Shown here: in pieces, positions 23,861 to 33,082 of the stretch
How positions within the stretch are numbered: position 1 is the stretch's first letter
Layout: every line of letters begins with the position of its first letter
Assembly: GCF_964186585.1 (NCBI RefSeq)
Contig: NZ_OZ075067.1
Coordinates: 2,356,001 to 2,420,000, forward strand
DNA length: 64,000 nucleotides
Direction of reading: 5' to 3'
Origin: Microbacterium sp. MM2322
GTDB lineage: Bacteria; Actinomycetota; Actinomycetes; Actinomycetales; Microbacteriaceae
Notes under the pieces: generated by a model
The model's input: only the letters and a program-made list of their open reading frames with translations
Told to the model about the DNA's origin: nothing
Databases searched by the model: none
Made by a program: the position numbers and the translations under genes

Positions 23861-24751
23861 TCAGACGCGCAGACCCGCAGCGCGCTCGGCGACCTCGACG
23901 ACGTTGGTCATCAGCAGCGCGACCGTCATCGGGCCGACACCGCCGGGGTTCGGCGACACCCAGCCCGCGACCTCCGCGACGTCCGGGTGGACGTCGCCAT
24001 AGACGCGGCTCTTGCCGGTCTCGGGGTCGTCCTCGCGGGTGACGCCCACGTCGAGCACGGCGGCGCCGGGCTTCACGTGCTCGGCGGTGACGATGTGCTT
24101 CACGCCCGCCGCCGCGACGATGACGTCGGCTTCGCGCAGGTGCGCGCCGAGGTCAGTCGTGCCGGTGTGGGTGAGTGTGACGGTCGCGTTGTACTCGCGA
24201 CGGGTCAGCAGCAGTCCGATCGAGCGACCGATCGTGACGCCGCGGCCGACGACGACGACGTGCTTGCCCGCCAGGTCGTAGCCGTTGCGGAGCAGCAGCT
24301 CGATGACGCCGCGCGGCGTGCAGGGCAGCGGCGAGGTGATCGGGGTGTTGACGTTGAGCACCAGGCGACCGAGGTTCGTCGGGTGGAGGCCGTCGGCATC
24401 CTTCTCGGGATCGATCCGCTCGAGGATCCGGTCGGTGTCGAGGTGCTTCGGCAGCGGCAGCTGCACGATGTAGCCGTGGCAGGCCGGGTCGGCGTTGAGC
24501 TCGTCGATCAGCGCTTCGACCTGCTCCTGCGTAGCATCGGCGGGCAGCTCCCGCTGGATCGAGTTCATCCCGATCGCTTCGGACTGCCGGTGCTTCATCC
24601 CGACGTAGAGCTGGGATGCCGGGTCCGCCCCCACGAGGACGGTGGCGATCCCGGGCGTCACGCCGTGCTCCTTCAGCACGGCGACGCGCTCGGCGAGCTC
24701 GGTCTTGATCGCGGCCGAGGCCGCCTTACCGTCGAGGATCTGAGCGCTCAC
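23861..24751 (-). CDS. folD: Methylenetetrahydrofolate dehydrogenase / cyclohydrolase
   Basis: A 296-residue bifunctional FolD. Diagnostic segments are the catalytic Lys region [50 protein letters not shown], the Rossmann motif [14 protein letters not shown] and [19 protein letters not shown] at the C-terminus. It interconverts methylene-, methenyl- and formyl-tetrahydrofolate in the cytoplasm. The GTG at 24751 has AGGAG seven bases upstream. It follows glyA by 138 bp, separated by a strong hairpin, so it may have its own promoter or rely on read-through. Confidence 0.96.
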   Translation of the reverse strand: MSAQILDGKAASAAIKTELAERVAVLKEHGVTPGIATVLVGADPASQLYVGMKHRQSEAIGMNSIQRELPADATQEQVEALIDELNADPACHGYIVQLPLPKHLDTDRILERIDPEKDADGLHPTNLGRLVLNVNTPITSPLPCTPRGVIELLLRNGYDLAGKHVVVVGRGVTIGRSIGLLLTRREYNATVTLTHTGTTDLGAHLREADVIVAAAGVKHIVTAEHVKPGAAVLDVGVTREDDPETGKSRVYGDVHPDVAEVAGWVSPNPGGVGPMTVALLMTNVVEVAERAAGLRV

Positions 24752-24857
24752 GGTGTCTCCTGTGTCGTCGAGAAACGGCGTTCGGGATGAGACCCGGGGC
24801 GCCGCCGTGTGTATCGGCCCTGACGGCGCTTATCAGTGGCCGGGTGTCGAGGTGGGG

Positions 24858-24885
24858 GCGGCGGCCGGATCGCTCCGGCCGCCGC
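24858..24885 (-). terminator. Hairpin directly after glyA
   Basis: Perfect 12-bp GC stem GCGGCGGCCGGA / TCCGGCCGCCGC with loop TCGC, five bases beyond the glyA stop. Without a U-tract it may terminate only partly, allowing some folD expression from the glyA promoter. Confidence 0.65.
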
Positions 24886-24889
24886 GCAG

Positions 24890-26164
24890 TCACTGCTGGA
24901 GGCCGGGGTAGAGCGGGAACGCGTCGGCGAGCTTCGCAACGCGGGCGCGGAGCGGCTCGAGGTCGGCGCCGGGCAGCAGCGCGAGCGCGATCACGTCGGC
25001 GACCTCGGTGAACTCGGCGTCGCCGAAACCGCGGGTCGCGAGCGCGGGCGTGCCGATGCGCAGGCCCGAGGTGATCATCGGCGGGCGCGGGTCGTTCGGG
25101 ACCGCGTTGCGGTTCACGGTGATCCGGATCTCGTGCAGCAGGTCTTCGGCCTGCTTACCGTCGATCGCAGCCTCGCGGAGGTCGACGAGCACGAGGTGCA
25201 CGTCGGTGCCACCGGAGCGCACCGAGATGCCGGCGTTCTTCACGTCCTCCTGGGTGAGGCGATCGGCGAGGATCGCCGCTCCCCGGAGCGTCCGCTCCTG
25301 GCGCTCCTTGAACTCCGGGGTCATCGCGAGCTTGAACGCGGTCGCCTTGGCGGCGATCACGTGCATGAGCGGGCCGCCCTGCTGGCCCGGGAAGACCGCC
25401 GAGTTGATCTTCTTCGCGATGTCGGCGTCGTTCGAGAGGATGAGGCCCGAGCGGGGGCCGCCGATCGTCTTGTGCACGGTGGTCGAGACGACGTGCGCGT
25501 GCGGGATGGGCGAGGGGTGCAGGCCCGCGGCGACGAGACCGGCGAAGTGCGCCATGTCGACCCAGAGGAGTGCCCCGACCTCGTCGGCGATGGCGCGGAA
25601 CGCGGCGAAGTCGAGCTGGCGGGGGTACGCCGACCAGCCGGCGATGATGACCTTCGGCTTGTTCTCGATCGCGAGGCGACGAACCTCGTCCATGTCGACG
25701 AGCGAGGTCTCGGCGTCGACGCCGTACGCGACGATGTTGTAGAGCCGGCCCGAGAAGTTGATCTTCATGCCGTGCGTGAGGTGGCCGCCGTGGTCGAGCG
25801 ACAGGCCGAGCAGCGTGTCACCGGGGCGGGCGATCGCGTGCAGGACCGCGGCGTTCGCCGAGGCACCGGAGTGCGGCTGGACGTTGGCGAACCCGGCGCC
25901 GAAGAGGGCCTTGGCGCGCTCGATCGCGAGCTCCTCGGCGACATCGACGACCTCGCAGCCGCCGTAGTACCGGCGGCCGGGGTAGCCCTCGGCGTACTTG
26001 TTGGTGAGGACGGAGCCCTGCGACTGCAGCACCGACACGGGAACGAAGTTCTCGGAGGCGATCATCTCGAGGAACCCGCGCTGACGGTCGAGCTCCCGCT
26101 CGAGCACATCGGCGATCTCGGGATCGACCTCGGACAGCGGGGCGTTGAACAGCGAATCGGTCAT
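24890..26164 (-). CDS. glyA: Serine hydroxymethyltransferase
   Basis: A 424-residue PLP enzyme. It contains [16 protein letters not shown], the [17 protein letters not shown] substrate loop, [11 protein letters not shown] and [15 protein letters not shown] with the PLP Lys. [19 protein letters not shown] lies near the C-terminus. It converts serine and tetrahydrofolate to glycine and methylene-tetrahydrofolate. The ATG at 26164 has AGGAG seven bases upstream. A ZTP riboswitch occupies the 5' leader, so expression should rise when folate-dependent purine synthesis stalls and ZMP/ZTP accumulates. Confidence 0.97.
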   Translation of the reverse strand: MTDSLFNAPLSEVDPEIADVLERELDRQRGFLEMIASENFVPVSVLQSQGSVLTNKYAEGYPGRRYYGGCEVVDVAEELAIERAKALFGAGFANVQPHSGASANAAVLHAIARPGDTLLGLSLDHGGHLTHGMKINFSGRLYNIVAYGVDAETSLVDMDEVRRLAIENKPKVIIAGWSAYPRQLDFAAFRAIADEVGALLWVDMAHFAGLVAAGLHPSPIPHAHVVSTTVHKTIGGPRSGLILSNDADIAKKINSAVFPGQQGGPLMHVIAAKATAFKLAMTPEFKERQERTLRGAAILADRLTQEDVKNAGISVRSGGTDVHLVLVDLREAAIDGKQAEDLLHEIRITVNRNAVPNDPRPPMITSGLRIGTPALATRGFGDAEFTEVADVIALALLPGADLEPLRARVAKLADAFPLYPGLQQ

Positions 26165-26204
26165 AGCGATCTCCTGACGACGGCTTTCGGGATGGGGAAT
26201 CTCG

Positions 26205-26286
26205 CATCGGCCCAGGCGCGCGGTCGAATGCCGTGTCAATCGCTCCCCGGTGGTGGTCCACCTCAACGCCAGTCGCGACACTGCGA
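26205..26286 (-). ncRNA. ZTP (pfl) riboswitch upstream of glyA
   Basis: On the minus strand the leader contains, in order, GTCGCGACTGGCG, GGTGGACCACCACCGG, GGGGAGCGA and CCGCGCGCCTGGGC. These match the conserved parts of the pfl motif: the P1/P2 region with GACTGGCG, the TGGA-CCACCGGGGAGCG core and the downstream CCGCCTGGGC that forms the pseudoknot. The aptamer senses ZMP/ZTP and normally activates folate and purine genes. About 45 bases separate it from the glyA start. No terminator with a U-tract is visible, so the switch may act on translation. Confidence 0.88.
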
Positions 26287-26326
26287 GCATAACGGATGGG
26301 GCCGCTGATAGGCTGGCCCGATCGGT

Positions 26327-26347
26327 TTTGTTAGGACGCCTTACAGA
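26327..26347. promoter_or_regulatory. ROK-repressor operator upstream of the GH20 gene
   Basis: TTTGTTAG-N5-CTTAC (26327-26344) matches the sequence at 30532-30549, next to the ROK gene, with the same half-sites and the same 5-bp spacer. It lies 13 bp before the GH20 start codon. The shared operator links the hexosaminidase/nagA operon to the ROK regulator. Confidence 0.7.
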
Positions 26348-26359
26348 ACGGCGGCGGAC

Positions 26360-27832
26360 ATGCTCCCCCTTCCTCTCGTGCCCTCCCCCGCGCACATCGA
26401 GGTCTCGGGCGACGCGCCTCTCCCTCTCACCGGCGCAGGCATCACGGGAGATCCGGATGCCGCAGCCCACCTCCGCACCCTGATCGCCGCGCGCACGGGC
26501 CTCGACCTTCCCGAAGGCGACGACATCGTGCTGGCCGTGACCGACGGCGGCCCCGCGGAGTCGTACCGACTCGAGGTCTCGGCCACCGGCATCCGGATCA
26601 CGGGAGCGGATGCCGCGGGTCTGTTCTACGGCGTGCAGACGCTCGGGCAGCTGGTCCGTCGCGACGGCGAGCGCTGGGTGGTGCCGAGTGTCCGCATCGA
26701 TGACGCGCCGCGCTTCGCCTACCGCGGCGTCATGCTCGACGTCGCCCGTCACTTCCACGACGTCGCCACGGTGCGCGCGTACGTCGACCGGGCGGCATCC
26801 CTCAAGCTCAACGTCCTGCACCTGCATCTCTCGGACGACCAGGGCTGGCGCCTCGAGCTGCGCTCGCGGCCCGCGCTCACGGCGAGGGGGTCCACGACCG
26901 CGGTCGACGGCGCCCCGGGCGGCTTCTACACGCAGGGCGATTACCGCGCGATCGTCGACTACGCGGCATCCCGCCACCTGACCGTCGTCCCCGAGTTCGA
27001 CATGCCGGGTCACACGCACGCCGTCGGCCTCGCCTACCCGGACCTCGCCGAGGCGCCGGTGACCGACGTCATCACGGAGGGCTCGACCCCCGTCGCGGGC
27101 GAGGCGTACACCGGCACCGCTGTCGGATTCTCGTCGCTGCGCGTCCACGACGAGGCGACGTACGCGTTCGTGCGCGACGTGTTCGGCGAGCTCTCCGAAC
27201 TCACCCCCGGGCCGTGGCTGCACTTCGGCGGCGACGAGTCGCTCGGCACCGCACCCGAGGACTTCGCGCTCTTCGTCGCCCGCGCGAGCGCGATCATCGC
27301 CGACCTCGGCAAGACGCCGATGGCGTGGCACGAGGCCGGCGCCGTCGCGAGGCTGGCGCCCGGCACGGTCGGCCAGTACTGGGGGTTCGTGACGCCGACG
27401 GATGCCGCCCCGCACCACACCCGCGCCATCGCCGAGCGCGGCGGCCGGGTCGTCCTCTCCCCCGCCGATGCCATCTACCTCGACATGAAACCGACAGCCG
27501 ACTCACCCCTCGGCCTCACCTGGGCGAACGGCGCGACGAGCCTCGAGCGCGCCTATGCCTGGGAGCCGTCGGCGGTCATCGCCGGCCTCCCCGAGGACGC
27601 GATCCTCGGCGTCGAGGCGCCGCTCTGGACCGAGACCGTCGCGACGCTCGCCGACATCGACGCGCTCGCCTTCCCCCGCATCGCCGCCGCCGCGGAGATC
27701 GCCTGGTCCCCCGCCGACGGGACCGAGCGCACGTGGGAATCGTTCCGCACCCGAGTCGGTGGTCTCGGGCCGTTGTGGACGACCCTCGGCATCCGCTTTC
27801 CCGCTCTCGAGGAGGTTCCGTGGACGACATGA
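26360..27832 (+). CDS. Beta-N-acetylhexosaminidase, GH20
   Basis: A 490-residue enzyme. Residues 10-115 are the GH20b accessory domain. The catalytic barrel has [46 protein letters not shown] and the catalytic Asp292-Glu293 pair in HFGGDES, where Asp assists the substrate N-acetyl group and Glu is the acid/base. No signal peptide is seen, so it is probably cytoplasmic and acts on imported chitobiose-like oligosaccharides. It overlaps nagA by ATGA. The ROK operator directly upstream indicates repression in the absence of amino sugars. Confidence 0.93.
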   Translation: MLPLPLVPSPAHIEVSGDAPLPLTGAGITGDPDAAAHLRTLIAARTGLDLPEGDDIVLAVTDGGPAESYRLEVSATGIRITGADAAGLFYGVQTLGQLVRRDGERWVVPSVRIDDAPRFAYRGVMLDVARHFHDVATVRAYVDRAASLKLNVLHLHLSDDQGWRLELRSRPALTARGSTTAVDGAPGGFYTQGDYRAIVDYAASRHLTVVPEFDMPGHTHAVGLAYPDLAEAPVTDVITEGSTPVAGEAYTGTAVGFSSLRVHDEATYAFVRDVFGELSELTPGPWLHFGGDESLGTAPEDFALFVARASAIIADLGKTPMAWHEAGAVARLAPGTVGQYWGFVTPTDAAPHHTRAIAERGGRVVLSPADAIYLDMKPTADSPLGLTWANGATSLERAYAWEPSAVIAGLPEDAILGVEAPLWTETVATLADIDALAFPRIAAAAEIAWSPADGTERTWESFRTRVGGLGPLWTTLGIRFPALEEVPWTT

Positions 27833-28968
27833 CCCGCATCATCCACTCCGCCCGGCTCGTCGATGGCGGGAGGGAGACCCCGGACGCGTGGGTTCGCCTC
27901 GAGGCCGGGCGGGTCGCCGCATCCGGAACCGGCGACACCTGGCGCGGGCTCGGTGCGGACGAGGTCGTCGACGCGCGCGAGGTCGCGGGTGACGGCGCGG
28001 TGCTCACGCCGGGGTTCGTCGACCTCCACAGTCACGGCGGCGGCGGGCACGCGCACGAGGACGGCGCCGACGCGATCCGCGCGGCTCGCGCCCTGCACCT
28101 CCGCCACGGCACGACGCGCGCGGTGATCTCCCTCGTCGCGGGCTCGCCCGCCGACCTCGCGACCCGCCTGGGCGCGATCGCCGATCTCGCGAAGACGGAT
28201 GCCTCGGTCCTCGGCGCGCACCTCGAGGGACCGTTCCTCGACCCGGGCCACCACGGCGCGCACGACCCGGCGCTGCTGGTGGAGCCCACGCCTGACACGG
28301 TGGCCGCGCTGATCGAGGCGGCGCGCGGATCGCTCGTCCAGGTCACGCTCGCGCCCGAACTGCCCGGCGGGTACGACGCGATCGCCCAGCTCGTGGCAGC
28401 CGGGGTCGTCGTCGCGGTCGGCCACACCGCCGCCGACGTCGAGGCCACGCGCCGCGCATTCGACGCCGGCGCGACGCTCCTCACCCATGCGTTCAACGCG
28501 ATGCCCGGTCTCCACCACCGCGCACCGGGACCCGTCGGCGCCGCGACCGGCAACCCGCGCGTCACGATCGAGGTCATCGCCGACGGTGTGCACCTGCATC
28601 CCGATGTCATCCGGATGCTGTTCGCCGCCGCTCCCGGCCGCGTCGCGCTCGTGACCGACGCGATGGCCGCCGCCGGCGCCGCAGACGGGACCTACCGCCT
28701 CGGCTCGCTGGAGGTCACCGTCGATGCCGGCGTCGCCCGCCTGGCCGACGGCACGATCGCGGGGTCCACCCTGACGCAGGATGCCGCCCTCCGCACCGCG
28801 GTCGCCGCGGGAGTCGCCCTGCCCGACGCCGTCACGGCCCTCACACGGACGCCGGCGCGCACGATCGGCCGTCCCGACCTCGGCTCCCTCAGCGTCGGCG
28901 CCGTCGCCGACGCCGTGCTGCTCGACGCCGAGCTGCACGTGCGGCGGGTCGTCAGCGGGACGGTCTGA
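27829..28968 (+). CDS. nagA: N-acetylglucosamine-6-phosphate deacetylase
   Basis: A 379-residue amidohydrolase. It has GFVDLHSHGGGGHAHED with the metal His67/His69, GAHLEGPFLDP with the metal Glu, VAVGHTAADVEAT, LTHAFNAMPGLHHRAPG, VIADGVHLHPDVI and the catalytic Asp in LVTDAMAAAG. It removes acetate from GlcNAc-6-phosphate in the cytoplasm. The ATG overlaps the GH20 stop. No nagB or PTS gene is present in the window. Confidence 0.93.
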   Translation: MTRIIHSARLVDGGRETPDAWVRLEAGRVAASGTGDTWRGLGADEVVDAREVAGDGAVLTPGFVDLHSHGGGGHAHEDGADAIRAARALHLRHGTTRAVISLVAGSPADLATRLGAIADLAKTDASVLGAHLEGPFLDPGHHGAHDPALLVEPTPDTVAALIEAARGSLVQVTLAPELPGGYDAIAQLVAAGVVVAVGHTAADVEATRRAFDAGATLLTHAFNAMPGLHHRAPGPVGAATGNPRVTIEVIADGVHLHPDVIRMLFAAAPGRVALVTDAMAAAGAADGTYRLGSLEVTVDAGVARLADGTIAGSTLTQDAALRTAVAAGVALPDAVTALTRTPARTIGRPDLGSLSVGAVADAVLLDAELHVRRVVSGTV

Positions 28969-29002
28969 CCGCGGCATCCGCCGGGCGCGGGACCGCGTCG
29001 AG

Positions 29003-29329
29003 CCGTTCTCCGGATGGATGCCGGTCGGCGGTGCCGAGAACCGGTCTCAGGCCGAACCCTCCGGAGAACGGGTCGCCGGCTGCGGCCGCAGACCGCTCCC
29101 CGCCGCCCCCTGGTCGACGACCGTGCTGGACCGTTCTCCGGATGGATGCCGGTCGGCGGTGCCGAGAGCCGGTCTCGGGCCGAACCCTCCGGAGAACGGG
29201 CCGGCGACTGCCTCTCCAGACCGCTCCCCGCGGCCCCGTTGATCGGCCCACCGCGCCGGACCGTTCTCCGGATGGATGCCGGTCGGCGGTGCCGAGAGCC
29301 GGTCTCGGGCCGAATCTTCCGGAGAACGG
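29003..29329. repeat. Three copies of a 69-bp palindromic repeat, period about 129 bp
   Basis: Copies at 29003-29071, 29131-29199 and 29261-29329 are all exactly 69 bp and over 90% identical. Each is bounded by the perfect 12-bp inverted repeat CCGTTCTCCGGA / TCCGGAGAACGG. Inside are two further hairpins: TCGGC-GGT-GCCGA and CCGAGA-GCCGG-TCTCGG. Copies 2 and 3 keep the second stem perfectly and copy 1 differs by one base. The spacers also share a stretch (AGACCGCTCCCCGC). The array fills most of the 425-bp gap between convergent nagA and the ROK gene and holds no convincing ORF. It may be a REP/MITE-like array and may act as a bidirectional terminator. Confidence 0.88.
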
Positions 29330-29393
29330 GTCACCGGCCGCGGCCGCGGCACCGCGGTTCCGGACGATGCCCCGTCGCGCACGTGGGAGGGGG

Positions 29394-30530
29394 TCAGGAC
29401 ACACCGAGCCGATCGGACAGCACCATGACGGCGGCACCACGGAGCACGATGTCCTCGCTGTGAGCAGACATCCGCACCCGCACACCGTCGTGGGACGTCG
29501 AGAGGGTCCGGATGCGCACCGTCTCGGCGGCAGCCTCGGCGAGCGCGCCGCCGAGGAGCTCGGCCGGCCCGGAGAGTGCGATCTCCGAGAGGTCGAGGGC
29601 GCCCACGATCGGGGCGAGGGCGATGCCGAGACGTTCGCCCGCGTCGCGCAGGACTGCATCCGGATCGGGTGACGCGGCGAGGCGCTCGGTGAGGGCGGGC
29701 ACGGCGAGCCAGGCCTCGAGGCATCCGATCTTCCCGCAGGCGCAGGCGGGTCCGCCGTCCGTACCGACGGTCACGTGACCGATCTCCCCGGCGGCGAATC
29801 GCGCGCCGGTCAACGGCTCGCCCCCCGTCAGCAGCCCGGCGCCGACACCGCGACCGACGCGGACGAGGATCATGTCGTCGCCCGCTCCGCCGAAGGTGTG
29901 CTCGGCGAGGACGGCGGCGTTCGCATCGTTGGCGACGAGGACGGGGAGCCCCAGTTCCGCCTCGAGCCGTCCCGCGAGGTCAACGCCCGCCCAGCCGAAT
30001 CCGGGCGCCGCGAGGATAACGCCGCGATCGTCCACCACCCCGGGCGTTCCGACGCCGATGCCGAGAATCGGCACGTGCGCGTCGGCGACGACGGTGCGCA
30101 CAAGAGTGAGGACCGCCTCGAGCACCTCGTCGTGATCCGCGGGCACGGGAACGGCGTGCCGCGCGACGATCTCGCCGCCCAGAGTGAGGACGGCGCCGAC
30201 GAAGCTCTCACTTCCGGAGAGGTCGAGCCCGACGATGCGGTGGCCGTCGCGGGCGATGTCGACGAGGATCGCGGGTTTGCCCGGACCGGATGCCGCGCGC
30301 ACGCCGCGCTCGATTACGTAGCCGTCTGCGATGAGCGCCGCGACGAGATCGGAGATGGTGACGCGAGCGAGCCCGGTCTCCCGCGCGAGATCGGCGCGGC
30401 TCATGGCTCCCGCCGTGAACAGAGCCTGCAGGACGAGCGCGCGATTGGCGGCCCGGGCGTGCTCGGGGAGGACTTTGCCGCCACCCCGGCGGCCGCGCAC
30501 CGCGGTGGCGGATCGCATCGAGGTGGGCAT
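29394..30530 (-). CDS. ROK family transcriptional repressor (NagC-like)
   Basis: A 378-residue protein. The winged helix is at residues 30-80 (ALVLQALFTAGAMSRADLA, GLARVTISDLVAALIADGYV). The sugar-kinase-like ROK domain has IVGLDLSGSES, GIGVGTPGVVDDRG, VANDANAAVLAEHTFGG and the zinc motif C263-x-C265-G-x2-G-C270 (CACGKIGCLEAW) with His252. The ATG at 30530 is two bases from the operator at 30532-30552 and has no Shine-Dalgarno sequence, so it is probably leaderless and autoregulated. It likely represses the GH20-nagA operon until an amino sugar or its phosphate binds. Confidence 0.92.
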   Translation of the reverse strand: MPTSMRSATAVRGRRGGGKVLPEHARAANRALVLQALFTAGAMSRADLARETGLARVTISDLVAALIADGYVIERGVRAASGPGKPAILVDIARDGHRIVGLDLSGSESFVGAVLTLGGEIVARHAVPVPADHDEVLEAVLTLVRTVVADAHVPILGIGVGTPGVVDDRGVILAAPGFGWAGVDLAGRLEAELGLPVLVANDANAAVLAEHTFGGAGDDMILVRVGRGVGAGLLTGGEPLTGARFAAGEIGHVTVGTDGGPACACGKIGCLEAWLAVPALTERLAASPDPDAVLRDAGERLGIALAPIVGALDLSEIALSGPAELLGGALAEAAAETVRIRTLSTSHDGVRVRMSAHSEDIVLRGAAVMVLSDRLGVS

Positions 30531-30531
30531 G

Positions 30532-30552
30532 TTTGTTAGTAGAACTTACGAA
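30532..30552. promoter_or_regulatory. ROK-repressor operator at its own promoter
   Basis: TTTGTTAG (30532-30539), TAGAA, CTTACGAA (30545-30552). The arms are complementary at six of eight positions. The same half-sites and spacer occur at 26327-26347. It lies between the divergent ROK and YrdB-like genes. Confidence 0.72.
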
Positions 30553-30576
30553 TGGGAGATCTGCAACACCCCCCCG

Positions 30577-30582
30577 TAGAAT
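30577..30582 (+). promoter_or_regulatory. Leaderless -10 hexamer TAGAAT
   Basis: TAGAAT, six bases, then the ATG at 30589. Confidence 0.5.
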
Positions 30583-30588
30583 CGAGGC

Positions 30589-30987
30589 ATGTCCGAGCTC
30601 CCCCACGTCCGGCCCGAACGACCCGCGGAGCCCGCACCCGCCGCTACCGCCCCCGAACGGCTCTCGGCCCTCGACGCGCTCAGCTACCTGTGCGCCCTGT
30701 TCGCCGTCGCGACGTTGGCGATCTGGGGCTTCACCGCGTGGGAACTCCCGTGGAACATCGTCTTCGGTATCGCCGCACCGCTGGCCACGCTCCTCGTCTG
30801 GGGCCTGTTCGCCTCCCCCCGGGCGGTCATCCGCGTCCACCCGTTCGCCCGCGGCGTCGTCGAGCTCCTCGTCTACCTGTCGGCCACGATCGCCTGGTGG
30901 AGCGCGGGGCAGGCCTGGATCGGCCTCGGCTTCGCCGTCGTCGCCGTGATCGTCGGTGTCCTCTCAGGGCGTCGACGCCTCTCATGA
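30589..30987 (+). CDS. DUF2568 / YrdB-like membrane protein
   Basis: A 132-residue protein. A Pro/Ala-rich start is followed by four hydrophobic segments (about 30-50, 55-75, 85-103, 107-125). The signature LRCALFAVATLAIWGFTAW-like first helix, VFGIAAPLATLLVWGLFASPRA and FARGVVELLVYLSATIAWW are typical of YrdB-like (DUF2568) proteins. Their function is unknown. It overlaps the following oxidase gene by ATGA and probably shares its transcript. Confidence 0.75.
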   Translation: MSELPHVRPERPAEPAPAATAPERLSALDALSYLCALFAVATLAIWGFTAWELPWNIVFGIAAPLATLLVWGLFASPRAVIRVHPFARGVVELLVYLSATIAWWSAGQAWIGLGFAVVAVIVGVLSGRRRLS

Positions 30988-32351
30988 CCGACGTCGTCGG
31001 CCTTCTCCGCGACGAGCTCGGCGAACGGGTCGACACGTCGGATGCCGCTCTGGAGGCGGCACGGGCTGACAAGTCGGGGCACCGCGCCGAGCGACGGCCG
31101 CTCGCGGTCGTGCGGGCGGCATCCGTCTCGGACGTCCAGACCACGCTGCGGATCGCCTCCGCGACGGGGACCCCTGTTGTCACTCGCGGAGCCGGCACCG
31201 GGCTCGCCGGGGGCGCGAACACCGGCGAGGGCGAGATCGCACTCTCCGTGCGCGACATGGACCGTGTCCTCGACGTCCGTCCCGATGACCTCCTCGCGGT
31301 GGTCGAGCCCGGCATCCTCAACGCCGACCTCGGTCGCGCCCTCGCTCCCCACGGACTCTGGTGGGCGCCGGATCCCGCCAGCCGCGAGATCTCGACCGTC
31401 GGCGGCAACATCGCCACCGGCGCCGGCGGCCTGCTGTGCGCGAAGTACGGTGTCGTCCGCGACGCGGTCCTCGCCCTGGACGTCGTCCTCGCCGACGGCC
31501 GGCTCATCTCCACGGGACACCGCAGCGTCAAAGGGGTGACGGGCTACGACCTCACCTCCCTCATGATCGGCTCCGAGGGAACCCTGGGTGTCGTCGTCGG
31601 CGCGACGCTGAAGCTTCGCCGGGTCGTCCCCGGTGAGACCCGGACGCTGACCGCGCAGTTCCCGGACGTGCGCTCCGCTGCGGCCGGCGCGGCGGCCGTG
31701 ACCGCCGCCGGAGTGCAGCCCGCGATCATGGAGTTGATGGATGCCGTGAGCCTGGCAGCCGCCCACGCACTGCTGGGCCTCCCCTCGCCCACGCCGGGAG
31801 CGACGCAGTTGACGGTGCAGACGGACGGTGTCGGCGCGGCGAACGAGCAGGCGGAGATCGCCCGCATCCTCACCGCGGCGGGAGCCGCCGTGCGGCTCGC
31901 GGCGGACGAGGTGGAGGCCGCGCAGTTGTGGGCGGTCCGCCGTGCCATGCATCCGGCGATGGAGAGCCTGGGCACCGCGCTCATCGAGGACGTATCAGTG
32001 CCCCGCAGCGCACTCCCGGCGATGTTCGACGAGATCGCCCGCGTCGAGGCGGAGTACGGCCTGACGATCCCCACCGTCTGCCACGCGGGCGACGGCAATC
32101 TGCATCCCAACTTCATCTTCGATGGCGACGAGGTCCCCGAGAAGGTGTGGCAGGCGGCGGACGCACTGTTCCGCGCGGCGATCGCGCTCGGCGGCACGCT
32201 CACGGGCGAGCACGGGATCGGCGTCCTCAAGAGCCGTTGGCTCGCCGACGAGCTCGGCGATGTTCAGTGGTCGCTGCAGCGCGGGATCAAAGCCGTGTTC
32301 GACCCGGCCGGCATCCTCAACCCCGGAAAGGTATTCGCGGCTCAGCCGTGA
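30984..32351 (+). CDS. FAD-linked oxidase (GlcD / D-lactate dehydrogenase-like)
   Basis: A 455-residue member of the vanillyl-alcohol-oxidase/FAD-binding-4 superfamily. The FAD domain has VVTRGAGTGLAGGAN, STVGGNIATGAGGLLCAKYG, KGVTGYDLTSLMIGSEGTLGVV. The C-terminal cap ends with HAGDGNLHPNFIF and GTLTGEHGIGVLKSRWL. It oxidises a 2-hydroxy acid such as glycolate or D-lactate; which one is not determined. No GlcE/GlcF partner is nearby. Its last ten bases overlap the end of the convergent gene. Confidence 0.88.
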   Translation: MTDVVGLLRDELGERVDTSDAALEAARADKSGHRAERRPLAVVRAASVSDVQTTLRIASATGTPVVTRGAGTGLAGGANTGEGEIALSVRDMDRVLDVRPDDLLAVVEPGILNADLGRALAPHGLWWAPDPASREISTVGGNIATGAGGLLCAKYGVVRDAVLALDVVLADGRLISTGHRSVKGVTGYDLTSLMIGSEGTLGVVVGATLKLRRVVPGETRTLTAQFPDVRSAAAGAAAVTAAGVQPAIMELMDAVSLAAAHALLGLPSPTPGATQLTVQTDGVGAANEQAEIARILTAAGAAVRLAADEVEAAQLWAVRRAMHPAMESLGTALIEDVSVPRSALPAMFDEIARVEAEYGLTIPTVCHAGDGNLHPNFIFDGDEVPEKVWQAADALFRAAIALGGTLTGEHGIGVLKSRWLADELGDVQWSLQRGIKAVFDPAGILNPGKVFAAQP

Positions 32352-32965
32352 CGCACCGCTGCAGCCGACGGCGCCGACGACGTCCGCGCAGGTGAGGGCT
32401 GCGTCGTGACGGCCAGCACCATCGAGACGATGCCGACGACGCCCGGGATGGTCATCGGCAGGACCCCCACGCGGCCACCGGCGCCCGGTGCGACGACCGT
32501 GACAGCGGCGACGACGACCGCGAGACCGAGACCGAGGACGATCGCGGCCAGCGGTATCCAGCTCCACGGCTCTGGGATGACCCCGATGCGGAGGATCGCG
32601 ATCGCCCCACCGATGGCGAGGACGAAGGAGACGATGATGCCCAGCGCCGCAGTGAGCTCCGCACCGAGGCCGGCGGTGTACCCGGTGGGGCCTGCCCACC
32701 ACACCGCACGCAGGAGCATGAACGCGCCGAGGGTGAGGAGGACCGCCATGCCGGCAGGACGACGCGCGACGACGCTTTCGGCCGGTCGCAGACCGAAGGC
32801 GTAGACCGCGCAGGCGACAGCGATCAACAGGGCCGCACCGAGCTCCAACGGGACGGACGCCCTGTCGCCGGAGCGGATCGCCAGGACCGACAGCACGCCG
32901 AAGGTGCTCTGGCCGACGAGGAGGAGCCCGCCGACGAACCACGACCACACCGTCGTTCGCTGCAT
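32342..32965 (-). CDS. Membrane protein of unknown function
   Basis: A 207-residue protein with about six hydrophobic segments (roughly residues 7-28, 38-58, 70-90, 98-120, 130-155, 165-190) and a short Ser/Pro-rich C-terminal tail. There is no recognisable family motif. The ATG at 32965 is preceded by AAGGTG; a GTG six bases upstream is an alternative. It is convergent with, and overlaps, the FAD oxidase gene. Confidence 0.65.
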   Translation of the reverse strand: MQRTTVWSWFVGGLLLVGQSTFGVLSVLAIRSGDRASVPLELGAALLIAVACAVYAFGLRPAESVVARRPAGMAVLLTLGAFMLLRAVWWAGPTGYTAGLGAELTAALGIIVSFVLAIGGAIAILRIGVIPEPWSWIPLAAIVLGLGLAVVVAAVTVVAPGAGGRVGVLPMTIPGVVGIVSMVLAVTTQPSPARTSSAPSAAAVRHG

Positions 32966-33082
32966 GGCCACACCTTATGACTCGCGGCGCGCAGATGTCA
33001 CCCGCCGTGCCGTGTTCCGCTGCACCGTTCCTCCAGCGGCGCCGTGGCAGGCTCGAAGGGTCCCGATCCGAGGAGGCTCGAC

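Noticed and set aside
29003..29329. CRISPR array
   Set aside because: The repeats are 69 bp with a 59-61 bp spacer and the spacers share sequence with each other. Each repeat is a full palindrome, and no cas genes are near.
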